The notes: generated by a model from the letters alone, not told the origin. A stretch of DNA of 64,000 bases from Clostridiales bacterium (GCA_017527865.1 JAFXPN010000030.1:1-64000), one strand, 5' to 3'; numbered from the stretch's first letter, positions 1-8,465 are shown. A program made the numbers and translations.

Positions 1-19
1 AAACACGGGTGTTTCCAAG

Positions 20-53
20 CAAAACAAAAGGGTCTGCAGTTTCCTGCAAACCC
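20..53 (-). terminator. Intrinsic terminator after the tRNA-Met/tRNA-Tyr unit
   Basis: Read on the minus strand, a 10-bp stem (GGGTTTGCAG pairing with CTGCAGACCC, one G-U pair) closes a GAAA tetraloop and is followed by TTTTGTTTTG. It lies five bases past the CCA end of tRNA-Tyr, so it ends the two-tRNA transcript. Positions 1-14 hold a second small palindrome that is cut by the window edge. Confidence 0.9.
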
Positions 54-57
54 TATT

Positions 58-142
58 TGGTGGGAAGAGATGGATTCGAACCATCGAAGTCGTAGACGGC
101 AGATTTACAGTCTGCTCCCTTTAGCCACTCGGGAATCTTCCC
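58..142 (-). tRNA. tRNA-Tyr (anticodon GTA)
   Basis: An 85-nt class II tRNA with a long variable arm. The acceptor arms GGGAAGA and TCTTCCC pair, the discriminator is A, and the CCA is encoded. The anticodon stem-loop reads CAGACTGTAAATCTG, placing GTA in the anticodon, and the T arm contains GGTTCGAATCC. It lies 49 nt downstream of tRNA-Met on the same strand and shares its promoter and terminator. Confidence 0.96.
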
Positions 143-191
143 ATATATGCAGTTGTCAACCGGCACTGCCGTGCCTTACAGGTGGTGAAAG

Positions 192-268
192 TGGTGGGCC
201 TTCAGGGACTCGAACCCGGGACCTACCGGTTATGAGCCGGGAGCTCTAACCAACTGAGCTAAAGGCCC
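192..268 (-). tRNA. tRNA with CAT anticodon (elongator Met, or Ile2 if C34 is lysidinylated)
   Basis: A 77-nt tRNA with acceptor GGGCCTT paired to AAGGCCC and an encoded CCA. The anticodon loop CTCATAA reads CAT. The D arm (TAGCTCAGTTGGTTAGAGC) and T arm (GGTTCGAGTCC) are canonical. A CAT anticodon serves initiator Met, elongator Met or, after TilS lysidine modification, Ile (AUA). The acceptor stem lacks the 1-72 mismatch of initiators, so elongator Met is favoured, but Ile2 cannot be excluded by eye. Confidence 0.93.
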
Positions 269-302
269 ACATCATCACCTCACGCGCTCGAAACGCTTAG
301 TT

Positions 303-331
303 AGTATAGTAATAGTTGCCATTTAAGTCAA
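303..331 (-). promoter_or_regulatory. SigA-type promoter of the tRNA-Met/Tyr unit
   Basis: On the minus strand TTGACT, a 17-nt spacer and TATACT form a near-consensus vegetative promoter. It starts about 35 nt upstream of tRNA-Met and lies beyond the stop codon of the fused ligase gene, so it serves the tRNAs. Confidence 0.85.
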
Positions 332-365
332 GCGTTTTTTGCTATTTTGTTCTGTTTTTTATAAC

Positions 366-2894
366 TTACGCAGTTACTATCTTGCTGGCGTTCTCAAGGC
401 CGTGTCTTGCGACAGCTTCCTGCCTCATCTTATACTTCAGGATCTTGCCCGCGGCATTCATCGGGAAAACATCCACGAAGTCGACATAGCGGGGGACCTT
501 ATGCTTTGCCATATGAGTCCTTACATAATCCTTGATCTCGTCTTCGGTCGCCTCTTCGCCCGGCTTCAGGATAACACAGGCCATGATCTCCTCACCGTAA
601 TCCGCATCAGGGACGCCGATGACCTGTACATCCTGAATCTTCTCATGCGTATACAGGAAATCTTCGATCTCCTTGGGATAGATGTTCTCTCCTCCCCTGA
701 TGATCATGTCCTTAATGCGGCCCGTGATCTTGTAGTAACCGTCCTCAGGTCTTCTCAGCGCAAGATCGCCCGAGTGGAGCCATCCGTCCTCATCGATCGC
801 GGCAGCAGTCGCTTCAGGCATCTTGTAGTAGCCCTTCATGATATTGTATCCCCTCGCGCAGAACTCGCCGGGAACTCCGTCGGGAAGCTCCTCACCCGTC
901 TCGGGATCGACGATCTTAGTCTCAACGCCGAATATGGAAGGTCCGACGGTATTGACACGCTGTTCGATGGTGTCGGTCGTCTTGCTCATGGTTGTTGCGG
1001 GCGAAGCCTCTGTCTGACCGTAAGTGATAACGATCTCGGGCATATGCATCTTCTCGATAACCTCTTCCATCGTCTTGATGGGGCACGGTGAGCCTGCCAT
1101 GATGCCCGTTCTCATATGGGAGAAATCGGTCTTCGGGAAATTCTCATGTCCGAGCATGGCGATGAACATCGTGGGAACACCGTGGAAACATGTGATCTTC
1201 TCCTGGTTGATGCAGTGCAGGCCTTTTCGCGGCGAAAAGGCAGTAATGGGTGACATCGTAACGCCGTGGGTTACTGACGCGGTCATGGCGAGAACCATGC
1301 CGAAGCAGTGGAACATGGGAACCTGGATCATCATCTTATCGTAAGTGGAAAGATCCATGCAGTCGCCTATCGCCTTGCCGTTGTTAACGACATTGTAGTG
1401 CGTGAGCATAACACCCTTGGGGAAACCTGTGGTGCCCGATGTATACTGCATGTTGCAGACATCGTGCTTGTCTATCGTACGGCGTATCTTCTCGACTTCG
1501 CTCATCGGAACCTGATCTGCCAAAGCGTGCAGGTCATCCCAGTGGAAGCAGCCGTCCATCCTCGACTCACACATGATGACGTTCTTGAGGTACGGAAGCC
1601 TTGCCGAATTGAGCTTGCCGGGTTCACTGTCCTTAAGCTCGGGGCAGATCTCGTTAATGATCTGCATGTAGTCCGAGTCTTTGAATTTGTCGATCATAAC
1701 AAGAGTGCAGGTATCGGACTGTCTCAGGAGATATTCTATCTCGTGGATCTTATAGGCCGTATTCACCGTTACGAGCACACATCCGATCTTGGTCGCAGCC
1801 CAGAAAGTGAGATACCACTGAGGGACATTGGTAGCCCATATGGCAATATGATCTCCCTTCTTGCATCCCATGGCCAGGAAAGCGCGGGCAAGATTATCTA
1901 CATCATCACGGAACTCGGGATACGTTCTTGTATAGTCGAGCTCGGTATATCTGAATGCATACTGATGGGGGAACAGCTCACAGATCTTATCCAGGACATC
2001 CGGGAAAGTAAGATCTATCAAGGTTTCCTTGGGCCAGGGGTAGTAACCCGTGCCGCGGCTATCGGTCTGAAGCTCGGTCTTGTTCTTCTGATCCCTGTAG
2101 CGTTCCATATAGCTTGCAAAGTGAGGAACCACGATATTGGCATCCAGAAGATCCTTGGACCATCTGTAGACCCACTCGAGGGATACAAATCCGCTGTAGT
2201 TAATGGATTCGAGCGCTTCAAATGTCTCCTTCAAAGGCATGTCGCCCGTGCCCATGAGCTTGTAGCAGACCTTGTCCCCTTCCATAACGGAGTCCTTAAC
2301 ATGGACATGCTTGATATATCCGCCTAAGATATCAACAGTCTGCTTAGGCATCTCACCGAAGAATCTGTACGGGTGATGCATATCCCACAGAGCCTGTACC
2401 TTGGGACTTGCGATCTCGTCGAGGACTTTCTTTAATCTCCTTGTATCGGCATAAACGCCGTTCGTCTCAAGAAGAAGCGTGACATTATACTTCTCTGCAA
2501 CGGGAACAAGCTGTCTTACGGTCTCGATGACAACATTATCGTCTACTTCCTTTCCCGGCGCAGCATCGCGGTCGGCAAGGACTCTGATATAGCTTGCTCC
2601 GATCTTGCCTGCAAGCTCGCAGTAAGCAGTGATCTCCGATATCGCCTGCTCCCTTGTAGCCTCATTATTGACGGGTTCACCCGAAGAAAGACAGGGAATC
2701 TGAAGCTTTAGCTGCTTTAGCTTTGCAACAGTCTTGGGAAGTTCGTTCTCACGGAACGGAGGAGCCTTGACAGAGAAGATATCATCGCCCAGACCTCTAA
2801 TCTCGATCCCGTCAAAACCAAAGTCCTTGGCCATGGAATAGATATCCTGCCAGGAAAAATCGGGACACGCAAGCGTCGAAAAGCAAGTAAGCAT
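366..2894 (-). CDS. Fusion of a sugar-phosphate isomerase-like TIM barrel with an acyl-CoA synthetase
   Basis: 842 residues from ATG 2894, which has AGTGGGG upstream; an in-frame TTG eight codons earlier has no such site. Residues 1-275 resemble the xylose isomerase-like TIM barrel/AP endonuclease 2 family, with candidate metal ligands E143 (LLETNG), D171 (WDMHH), H196/H198 (KHVHVKD) and E240 (SLEW). From about residue 283 the protein is an ANL-superfamily acyl-CoA ligase: P-loop YTSGTTGFPKG (484-494), YGQTEAS (about 625), HSGDLA, GRIKDMIIRGGENIYP (about 725-740) and the catalytic lysine K817 in NAAGKILK. It should activate a carboxylic acid, probably a fatty acid, to its CoA thioester. The role of the barrel is unknown. 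Both halves look intact and the join has no frameshift. It is transcribed alone, after a 113-nt gap. Confidence 0.88.
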   Translation of the reverse strand: MLTCFSTLACPDFSWQDIYSMAKDFGFDGIEIRGLGDDIFSVKAPPFRENELPKTVAKLKQLKLQIPCLSSGEPVNNEATREQAISEITAYCELAGKIGASYIRVLADRDAAPGKEVDDNVVIETVRQLVPVAEKYNVTLLLETNGVYADTRRLKKVLDEIASPKVQALWDMHHPYRFFGEMPKQTVDILGGYIKHVHVKDSVMEGDKVCYKLMGTGDMPLKETFEALESINYSGFVSLEWVYRWSKDLLDANIVVPHFASYMERYRDQKNKTELQTDSRGTGYYPWPKETLIDLTFPDVLDKICELFPHQYAFRYTELDYTRTYPEFRDDVDNLARAFLAMGCKKGDHIAIWATNVPQWYLTFWAATKIGCVLVTVNTAYKIHEIEYLLRQSDTCTLVMIDKFKDSDYMQIINEICPELKDSEPGKLNSARLPYLKNVIMCESRMDGCFHWDDLHALADQVPMSEVEKIRRTIDKHDVCNMQYTSGTTGFPKGVMLTHYNVVNNGKAIGDCMDLSTYDKMMIQVPMFHCFGMVLAMTASVTHGVTMSPITAFSPRKGLHCINQEKITCFHGVPTMFIAMLGHENFPKTDFSHMRTGIMAGSPCPIKTMEEVIEKMHMPEIVITYGQTEASPATTMSKTTDTIEQRVNTVGPSIFGVETKIVDPETGEELPDGVPGEFCARGYNIMKGYYKMPEATAAAIDEDGWLHSGDLALRRPEDGYYKITGRIKDMIIRGGENIYPKEIEDFLYTHEKIQDVQVIGVPDADYGEEIMACVILKPGEEATEDEIKDYVRTHMAKHKVPRYVDFVDVFPMNAAGKILKYKMRQEAVARHGLENASKIVTA

Positions 2895-2951
2895 ACTAAT
2901 ACCCCACTTCTGATTCAAAATGATTCGGGACTATTTTAATTCAGCGGCTGT

Positions 2952-2968
2952 TTGCTGTAAAACAGCAA
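2952..2968. repeat. Perfect inverted repeat upstream of the fused acyl-CoA ligase gene
   Basis: TTGCTG, a 5-nt centre TAAAA, and CAGCAA form a 17-nt dyad 58 nt upstream of the ligase start. No T-tract follows it on the minus strand, so it looks more like an operator than a terminator. A weak -10 candidate (TAAAAT) lies between the dyad and the gene. The rest of the 2895-3007 gap shows nothing I recognise. Confidence 0.4.
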
Positions 2969-3007
2969 TAGTTAATAAAAATTAGCGATTCTAAGCCGTA
3001 AATGACA

Positions 3008-4966
3008 TCAGCCTATATAATAGTAAGTCCAGATATAGAACAACAGGAATGCAAACATGACGCCTGTCTGTGCCGTTATCCACAATCTGAAGCTTAAACA
3101 CGAAGAGGCCTTATCACCTTCAGCTTCTGTTCCGGGCCTTGATCTGTAGAACAGAAAAGACATCGCAATAAGGACAAAAGCGAGCAGAGAATGGAAACAG
3201 AAAGGCAGGATCGGAGATATATTCTCAAGTATCTGCTCCACCGTTATGCTGTGCGAATAATAACCTGTCATCAACGGCAGGATACCGTTATTGACCATGC
3301 GCGTGGAATTACGGTCAAGATTGGCGGTAAGTATGATCAGAAAGGACATCGCAATGTTAAGTATATCGGTCGTCTTGTGATCACGTGTGCACATAGGGAT
3401 CAGGAAAGAAGCCGACAATACGAGCGGTATCAGCCACTGAATATGCCATTCGGTAAAGATGATGAATCCGGAATACACGACAAACACAGTGAACATGGAG
3501 AAGAAAAGTGTCTGTTCACTGTCTTCGGTATCGATCTTCTTAAAATGAGAGAATGCGCAGACGGCGGCAAAAAACAGGATGAACATTGAGACATTCCCCA
3601 CCCTGACAGATATCAGCCTATCAGTATGTGAATAAAGGGCCTGCACCATGTTATTGACGGCGGCCCCCCCTTCACTGCCTTCAAACAGGATATGGGTAAG
3701 GACGGGAATGGATGCTCCGATCGCAAGATTGACAACTACGTCCTTCAGTTTTTTATTGAACAGAAGGATCAAAGGGATGAAGATCAGTACAGGCAATGTC
3801 TTCATGGCGATCGCAGCCGACATGAGCAAGGAGAAGGTATGGTATTTTCCTTTATACAGGAACGGCAGAGCTATAAGGATCAATATCACATATAAGATAT
3901 CGATCTGACCGAACAGGACTGTCATGTAGATAAGAGAAGACGAGCAAATGAAGTACATCTGAGCTTCACGGGAATATGATTCTTTCATGCGGCAGGCAGA
4001 AGCCGTACGCGACATAAGTCTTGCACAGATCAGGACCGACATTATGATCAGGATCCTGAACACTAAGACACAAATATCGTCTGACAGGGATAATATCTTC
4101 AATGGCAGCATCAGCACGGCAGCAGGAAAGATCAGCAGGAAATCGTAATCCGTAACCAGCATCTGCACGGCTCCCCCGCTCTGCAGTTCCGTCCTGTAAG
4201 AATAATCAAGATAATCCGCAAAGGATCCGTGCGCGAAAGCATCGATCATACTCTGTCCGCTTTTTATCACACATTGAAGATCATAATACTGGGTAGCTGT
4301 TACAAGCGTAAGAACGAGCACCGCCGCGATCACGATCCGGTCGAACATACGGGTCTTCCTGTGTTCGTTCTCATCGAGATAATATACAAAACCAATGATC
4401 AAAGCCGATACGAGGAAGTAAACAACCGTAAAGATGAACTTCATCGGCGCACCGTCATTTCTTCCGTACAGAGTAAACCCGACCCTGCCGTTGTCAGGCG
4501 ATATATGTACTGACGGAACAAGATCATTCTGTCCTTCGGCATCGTTAACGGAATCTATGACAAGCCTGAAGGTATACTTTTCTCCTTTGTTCACTTTTAT
4601 GTATCCCGTCTTGACCTTTGTGTCATAAACGGACGTGATGTTCTTTTGGATAATGACATTTCCCCCGTTATCAGTTATCGAGGCAACAGCATCAACAGGG
4701 ATCATCGTATCGGAAATCGGAGCGTATAAAGGAACCTCCAACCCGCTTATCCGGTCATACGGCATTGTGAACTCATATTCATAGATATCGCCTGCTTTAA
4801 CCGGAACGGCGACAGCATCATCGGATGCGCCTGACACGGCCTTTGCTGACCATAATGTGAGACCGGGCGCGATCAGGATCATAAACAGATAGACTGCGAT
4901 CAGGACAGCCGAATAGATAAGGGTCCGTTTGATCTTTCTAGAGCCTGTTGATCCGTCTTTCATCAT
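3008..4966 (-). CDS. Large multi-pass membrane protein, GT-C glycosyltransferase-like
   Basis: About 652 residues. One N-terminal membrane segment (around 12-32) is followed by an extracytoplasmic beta-rich domain of about 140 residues, then some ten further hydrophobic segments and a last one at the C-terminus. This topology, with stretches such as FGQIDILYVILILIALPFL and FTEWHIQWLIPLVL, resembles polyprenol-phosphate-sugar-dependent (GT39/GT87-like) mannosyltransferases, but I see no decisive signature. The start is ambiguous: the ATGATG at 4966/4963 overlaps the upstream stop as ATGA, and a further ATG lies at 4975. None has a good ribosome binding site, which fits translational coupling to the preceding gene. 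Confidence 0.6.
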   Translation of the reverse strand: MMKDGSTGSRKIKRTLIYSAVLIAVYLFMILIAPGLTLWSAKAVSGASDDAVAVPVKAGDIYEYEFTMPYDRISGLEVPLYAPISDTMIPVDAVASITDNGGNVIIQKNITSVYDTKVKTGYIKVNKGEKYTFRLVIDSVNDAEGQNDLVPSVHISPDNGRVGFTLYGRNDGAPMKFIFTVVYFLVSALIIGFVYYLDENEHRKTRMFDRIVIAAVLVLTLVTATQYYDLQCVIKSGQSMIDAFAHGSFADYLDYSYRTELQSGGAVQMLVTDYDFLLIFPAAVLMLPLKILSLSDDICVLVFRILIIMSVLICARLMSRTASACRMKESYSREAQMYFICSSSLIYMTVLFGQIDILYVILILIALPFLYKGKYHTFSLLMSAAIAMKTLPVLIFIPLILLFNKKLKDVVVNLAIGASIPVLTHILFEGSEGGAAVNNMVQALYSHTDRLISVRVGNVSMFILFFAAVCAFSHFKKIDTEDSEQTLFFSMFTVFVVYSGFIIFTEWHIQWLIPLVLSASFLIPMCTRDHKTTDILNIAMSFLIILTANLDRNSTRMVNNGILPLMTGYYSHSITVEQILENISPILPFCFHSLLAFVLIAMSFLFYRSRPGTEAEGDKASSCLSFRLWITAQTGVMFAFLLFYIWTYYYIG

Positions 4967-6495
4967 CGCACACATTCAGCTATTATCCAGCGATAGCTTA
5001 TATCCTCATCATAATTTGATGTCACCGTATTGTCGTAGATTACATTATAACGGTCGGAAGCATACAGTTCATCCGCAAAGTATTCATCCGTTGTCCCGGG
5101 CATGAGATCCAGAACAACCGCATCTGCATCGTAACGGTCGACAAAGGCATCCATGTCGCCTATGGTATTGATGAGCATCTGACCTCTGATATGGTCTTCA
5201 CCGGAATACTCTTCAAGGTACGGATCTATCCTGTTGTCGATATGAACCGGTATACCATAGAAAGCAAGCCATGTCCCTGTATTGAAAGAATTATAGATCC
5301 TGTCGTAATCCTTTTCCTTCAGAACACTTATCACACCTTCATCATATGCGGCGAGAGCCGAGATGTCGGATACGGTATTGGTTGGAAAATAAGACAGCCA
5401 GGAGGTTATCACCGTGAACAGCATAAACCCCGCGCAAAAGACCGTGAGGATATAGTAAGAGATATCATGAAGCTCGAAACTGCTCTTATCAAACTTCGTT
5501 ATGTTGTCGTTTATCCAGTTAAGCAGGATCTGAAGTTCCTCCCCACCAAACATAACTATGAACAGCGCAGTATAGTTCATAAACCTGCAATACCTGCACG
5601 ATGCGATAATGAACATGCATATAAGAGCAAACCTGATCAGCGTATTCTTGTCGAACCTGCGAAGACGTTCGTCAACTGCAAATCCCAAAAGAAATGCAAG
5701 GATCAAAGTTATCTCCGGGATAGAAAATGTCTTGGGATTCCATTCTTCAACAAACTGCCATATGTCGGAAGCTCCGGTCTGCTTCAATCCGAATGTCCAT
5801 ACCCCTATGCCGATGGGGTTAAGAAGAGATGCGGCAAATCCGCATACCATTCCGGCAAGATATACAGCGCATGTCTTAAACTGTCTGAACAGAGCTTCGA
5901 TCACAATGAACAGCGCGAAGATCACAAAAAATAAAGGTATCATGCCGCCGTGAAACCAGGACATAATAAACGCGGATACGGCGAACAAAATGCATTTTCG
6001 GACAGAAGAAAGCTTCCCGCTCATCATGGCATAGACGAACACCGTGATAAGAAGCTGCGACACAAGATGTGGTCTGGCATTGTAATTAGGGAAAGTAAGG
6101 AACACGCCGGCAGCGGATGTCAGCAGCATTATGTACGGATCGACCGTCTTTAACTCATGCTTATAGATAATGCCTGCTATCGCATAATTAAAGACTGCCG
6201 TCAGCCCTATAACACCTGCTATGCCGGCAAGCTTATAGGCAAGACCTGCGACAAAGTACCAGCCTTCCTCGTGAGCATACCAGTTAAGTCCTTCATGCCA
6301 GCTGTATATGTCGTTTAAGATAAGACCTCTGGAACTTATCATATCGAGTCCTATCCTAATCTGGATAAGGGAATCTCCGATATACCCCTGTCCTATCATA
6401 TTCATGCTGAAGAACGGGCAATAGATGAGCGCGACAGCCGCGATCACAAATATCTTTGCTGATAAAGAAAGTTTTTGGGCCTTAAGCGCCGGCAT
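4963..6495 (-). CDS. Multi-pass membrane protein, possible GT-C glycosyltransferase
   Basis: 510 residues with about nine to ten hydrophobic segments. The first extracytoplasmic loop (GQGYIGDSLIQIRIG) carries an acidic residue, as in GT-C enzymes, and the C-terminal 110 residues form a soluble domain (FNTGTWLAFYGIPVHIDNR and onward) like the tail domain of oligosaccharyl or mannosyl transferases. ATG 6495 has GGGG upstream. The stop codon overlaps the start of the next gene, so the two membrane proteins are co-expressed and may modify the same cell-surface glycan or protein. I cannot name a substrate, and a flippase or polymerase role is possible. Confidence 0.55.
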   Translation of the reverse strand: MPALKAQKLSLSAKIFVIAAVALIYCPFFSMNMIGQGYIGDSLIQIRIGLDMISSRGLILNDIYSWHEGLNWYAHEEGWYFVAGLAYKLAGIAGVIGLTAVFNYAIAGIIYKHELKTVDPYIMLLTSAAGVFLTFPNYNARPHLVSQLLITVFVYAMMSGKLSSVRKCILFAVSAFIMSWFHGGMIPLFFVIFALFIVIEALFRQFKTCAVYLAGMVCGFAASLLNPIGIGVWTFGLKQTGASDIWQFVEEWNPKTFSIPEITLILAFLLGFAVDERLRRFDKNTLIRFALICMFIIASCRYCRFMNYTALFIVMFGGEELQILLNWINDNITKFDKSSFELHDISYYILTVFCAGFMLFTVITSWLSYFPTNTVSDISALAAYDEGVISVLKEKDYDRIYNSFNTGTWLAFYGIPVHIDNRIDPYLEEYSGEDHIRGQMLINTIGDMDAFVDRYDADAVVLDLMPGTTDEYFADELYASDRYNVIYDNTVTSNYDEDISYRWIIAECVR

Positions 6496-6576
6496 CAGAT
6501 GAACCCCATTATATTCTCGAACTTAGTATGACGACATTATACATCATCCAAATCCTTTTCGAGAGAACAGAAGGCA

Positions 6577-6606
6577 AACAAAAACCTCTCACCATCAGAT
6601 GAGAGG
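6577..6606 (-). terminator. Intrinsic terminator of tRNA-Gln
   Basis: On the minus strand CCTCTCA, an 8-nt loop and TGAGAGG form a 7-bp stem followed by TTTTTGTTTG. It begins six bases past the CCA of tRNA-Gln. Confidence 0.9.
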
Positions 6607-6611
6607 CCTTA

Positions 6612-6685
6612 TGGCTGCCGAACTAGGATTCGAACCCAGACAGACGGTGCCAGAAACCGGAGTGCTACCCTTACACAATTCGGCA
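6612..6685 (-). tRNA. tRNA-Gln (anticodon CTG)
   Basis: 74 nt. The acceptor TGCCGAA pairs with TTCGGCA, the discriminator is G and the CCA is encoded, all typical of clostridial tRNA-Gln. The anticodon stem CGGT/ACCG encloses the loop TTCTGGC, giving CTG. It is transcribed singly. Confidence 0.92.
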
Positions 6686-6716
6686 ATGTCGATCAGTTAC
6701 CTGATTAACGCATGTG

Positions 6717-6745
6717 AGTATAGCAAATAGAAAACCAAAATTCAA
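6717..6745 (-). promoter_or_regulatory. SigA-type promoter of tRNA-Gln
   Basis: Minus-strand TTGAAT, a 17-nt spacer and TATACT lie about 30 nt upstream of the tRNA 5' end. A short dyad (AATCAGGTAACTGAT) sits between the promoter and the tRNA. Confidence 0.8.
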
Positions 6746-6757
6746 TATCTAATTAGA

Positions 6758-7363
6758 TCATTGAGGATTAATATCCTCGAGCGGCGGCAGGACACCGAGT
6801 TCGGTGAGCTTAAGGCGCACTTTTCCCACATCTTCATATATCGGTATCTTCTGTTTCGGATCACGGAGCGCATATGCAGGATGATAGGTAGTCATGATGA
6901 AGTAACCGTTATTCTCGATGAATCTTCCCCGCACATCGCTCATCTTTACCTTCTGACCGAAGAATCCCTCATACGCGGTAGAACCGCAAAGGAGGATAAC
7001 CTTCGGACGGACCAGCCTGAACTGCATCGCAAGGAGTTTCTTACAGGCAGCTATCTCTGACGGTTCGGGTCTCCGGTTCTGCGGAGGACGGCATTTGCAG
7101 ATATTACAGATGTGATAATCCTCATCACCTAAGCCGTATGACGCCAGCAGGCTTTGAAGGAGCTGTCCGGATCTGCCTACAAACGGGCGGCCTTCCAGAT
7201 CCTCGTTGGCGCCGGGGGCTTCTCCTACGACCATAAGTGGAGCTCTTCTTCCTCCGCGGTATATAACGGTGTTGGTCGCATTCTGCCTCAGCGGGCAGTT
7301 ATTGCATACTCTGCATGCATCCTCGAATTCATTCCACTTAACATCAAACTCTTCAGCTGTCAT
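6758..7363 (-). CDS. Family 4 (iron-sulfur) uracil-DNA glycosylase
   Basis: 201 residues. It removes uracil from DNA as the first step of base excision repair. The 4Fe-4S ligands are visible as C20-x2-C23 and C91-x15-C107, the spacing of the thermophile-type UDG family. GEAPG (47-51) is the water-activating/uracil-binding motif and HPAYALR (161-167) the DNA-intercalating motif. The ATG is preceded by AGGTG overlapping the stop of the upstream Smr gene, so the two genes are coupled. The length is normal for the family. Confidence 0.93.
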   Translation of the reverse strand: MTAEEFDVKWNEFEDACRVCNNCPLRQNATNTVIYRGGRRAPLMVVGEAPGANEDLEGRPFVGRSGQLLQSLLASYGLGDEDYHICNICKCRPPQNRRPEPSEIAACKKLLAMQFRLVRPKVILLCGSTAYEGFFGQKVKMSDVRGRFIENNGYFIMTTYHPAYALRDPKQKIPIYEDVGKVRLKLTELGVLPPLEDINPQ

Positions 7364-7364
7364 T

Positions 7365-7709
7365 TTACACCTGCTTAAACAAAACTATCGTCACGCCGGG
7401 ATTAGCCCTGCCCCAATCCGCATCACTCCTGGCTTCCGGACATTTCTGCGAAAGTCTTCTTCCCTCTTCGTCAAAAGGACCGAACTTCTCCCCCGGGCAG
7501 ATATCTTTGATTATCCCCCTTCTTCTGTACTCAAGAAGCTTCTGTCTGCAGACCTTACGGATAGCGCCGCCTTTTCCTGTAGATCCGTAACCGTGGATTA
7601 TCTTAACTGCGCCTGCACCCGATGCCCGTTCGGCATAGATCCGGTTATTGAGTAAGATCATCGCAGCATCTGATGTAGGCATTCCCGCTTCAAGATTAAT
7701 TACACGCAT
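7365..7709 (-). CDS. Small Smr-domain protein (possible nicking endonuclease)
   Basis: 114 residues from ATG 7709. The Smr signature KIIHGYGSTGKGGAIRKVC contains the HGxG core of the MutS2 C-terminal endonuclease domain. The protein is little more than this domain. Smr proteins cut or bind branched DNA, or RNA at collided ribosomes; which applies here is not evident. A GTG five codons upstream is possible, but a perfect TATAAT overlaps it and predicts a transcript starting at the A of ATG 7709, with no ribosome binding site. It is co-transcribed with the uracil-DNA glycosylase. Confidence 0.8.
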   Translation of the reverse strand: MRVINLEAGMPTSDAAMILLNNRIYAERASGAGAVKIIHGYGSTGKGGAIRKVCRQKLLEYRRRGIIKDICPGEKFGPFDEEGRRLSQKCPEARSDADWGRANPGVTIVLFKQV

Positions 7710-7715
7710 GATCGG

Positions 7716-7730
7716 ATTATACACTATAAT
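7716..7730. promoter_or_regulatory. Back-to-back divergent -10 boxes with predicted leaderless starts
   Basis: Two perfect TATAAT hexamers face apart across three bases: 7721-7716 on minus and 7725-7730 on plus. Seven bases past each box lies the A of an ATG (7709 on minus, 7737 on plus), which is the usual +1 distance, so both messages should begin at or next to their start codons. No Shine-Dalgarno sequence precedes either ATG. -35 hexamers are poor and would fall inside the opposite gene. Confidence 0.65.
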
Positions 7731-7736
7731 GAACGC

Positions 7737-8465
7737 ATGAGACTCGATAAAGCACTTGCATCATCAGGTTACGGTACAAGGACCGAGGTAAGATCCCTTA
7801 TCACAAAAGGGAAAGTAACAATCGGCGGCATTCAGGTAAAAGATCCCGGATATCATATCAGCGGGGATGATCTCAATACCGTTGCCGTAGCCGGAAGTCC
7901 TGCAATGATAAAGGAACACATTTATCTTCTTTTCGACAAGCCTGATGAAGTGCTGACGGCAATGGAAGACCCGCGGCTTCCGCACGTGGGACAGTTCATA
8001 CCTCCGAACTTAAAAAACCGGAAGATCTCCCCCGTCGGAAGGCTCGATTACCATACCACGGGGCTTCTCATACTTACCAATGACGGAGAGTTAAGCCACA
8101 GGCTGACATCACCTTCTTATGATATCCCCAAGACTTACGAGGTCGTATACGAAGGGGCGCCTCTCACTTCTCTCGAGAAAGAGGAATCAGGCGAAGGCAT
8201 CATTCTGGACGACACGGATGAGAAGGTAAAGCTTAAGCCTGCCGTCCTCGAACTTGCAGACGAGACGGTTGCGCGCATAACGCTGACAGAAGGAAAGACA
8301 CATGAGGTAAGGCGCATCTTCGCTCATTGGGGGCGTCCCGTCATAACACTTCGAAGGATATCAGTCGGACCTGTACGGCTTGATAAGGATTCCGCGGAAG
8401 GCTCTATAAGAGAGCTGACCGGCGAAGAGATAAATGCGCTTCTTAAGGTTACAGGACTGATCTGA
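7737..8465 (+). CDS. RsuA/RluB-family rRNA pseudouridine synthase
   Basis: 242 residues. An S4 RNA-binding domain (MRLDKALASSGYGTRTEVRS) is followed by the catalytic domain with GRLDYHTTGLLILTNDG; the aspartate of GRLD is the nucleophile. It converts a specific uridine of 16S or 23S rRNA to pseudouridine; the site cannot be told from sequence. The start is fixed by the S4 domain beginning at residue 1. The gene has no ribosome binding site and appears leaderless. Its last 17 nt overlap the 3' end of the convergent J-domain-like gene. Confidence 0.9.
   Translation: MRLDKALASSGYGTRTEVRSLITKGKVTIGGIQVKDPGYHISGDDLNTVAVAGSPAMIKEHIYLLFDKPDEVLTAMEDPRLPHVGQFIPPNLKNRKISPVGRLDYHTTGLLILTNDGELSHRLTSPSYDIPKTYEVVYEGAPLTSLEKEESGEGIILDDTDEKVKLKPAVLELADETVARITLTEGKTHEVRRIFAHWGRPVITLRRISVGPVRLDKDSAEGSIRELTGEEINALLKVTGLI

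Noticed and set aside
23..340. A further tRNA in the left-hand cluster
   Set aside because: Only two cloverleaf sequences are present; the remaining bases are promoter, spacer and terminator.
1308..2327. Long open frame opposite the acyl-CoA ligase fusion gene
   Set aside because: It is antisense to a well-supported gene, and its translation shows no family motif or ribosome binding site.
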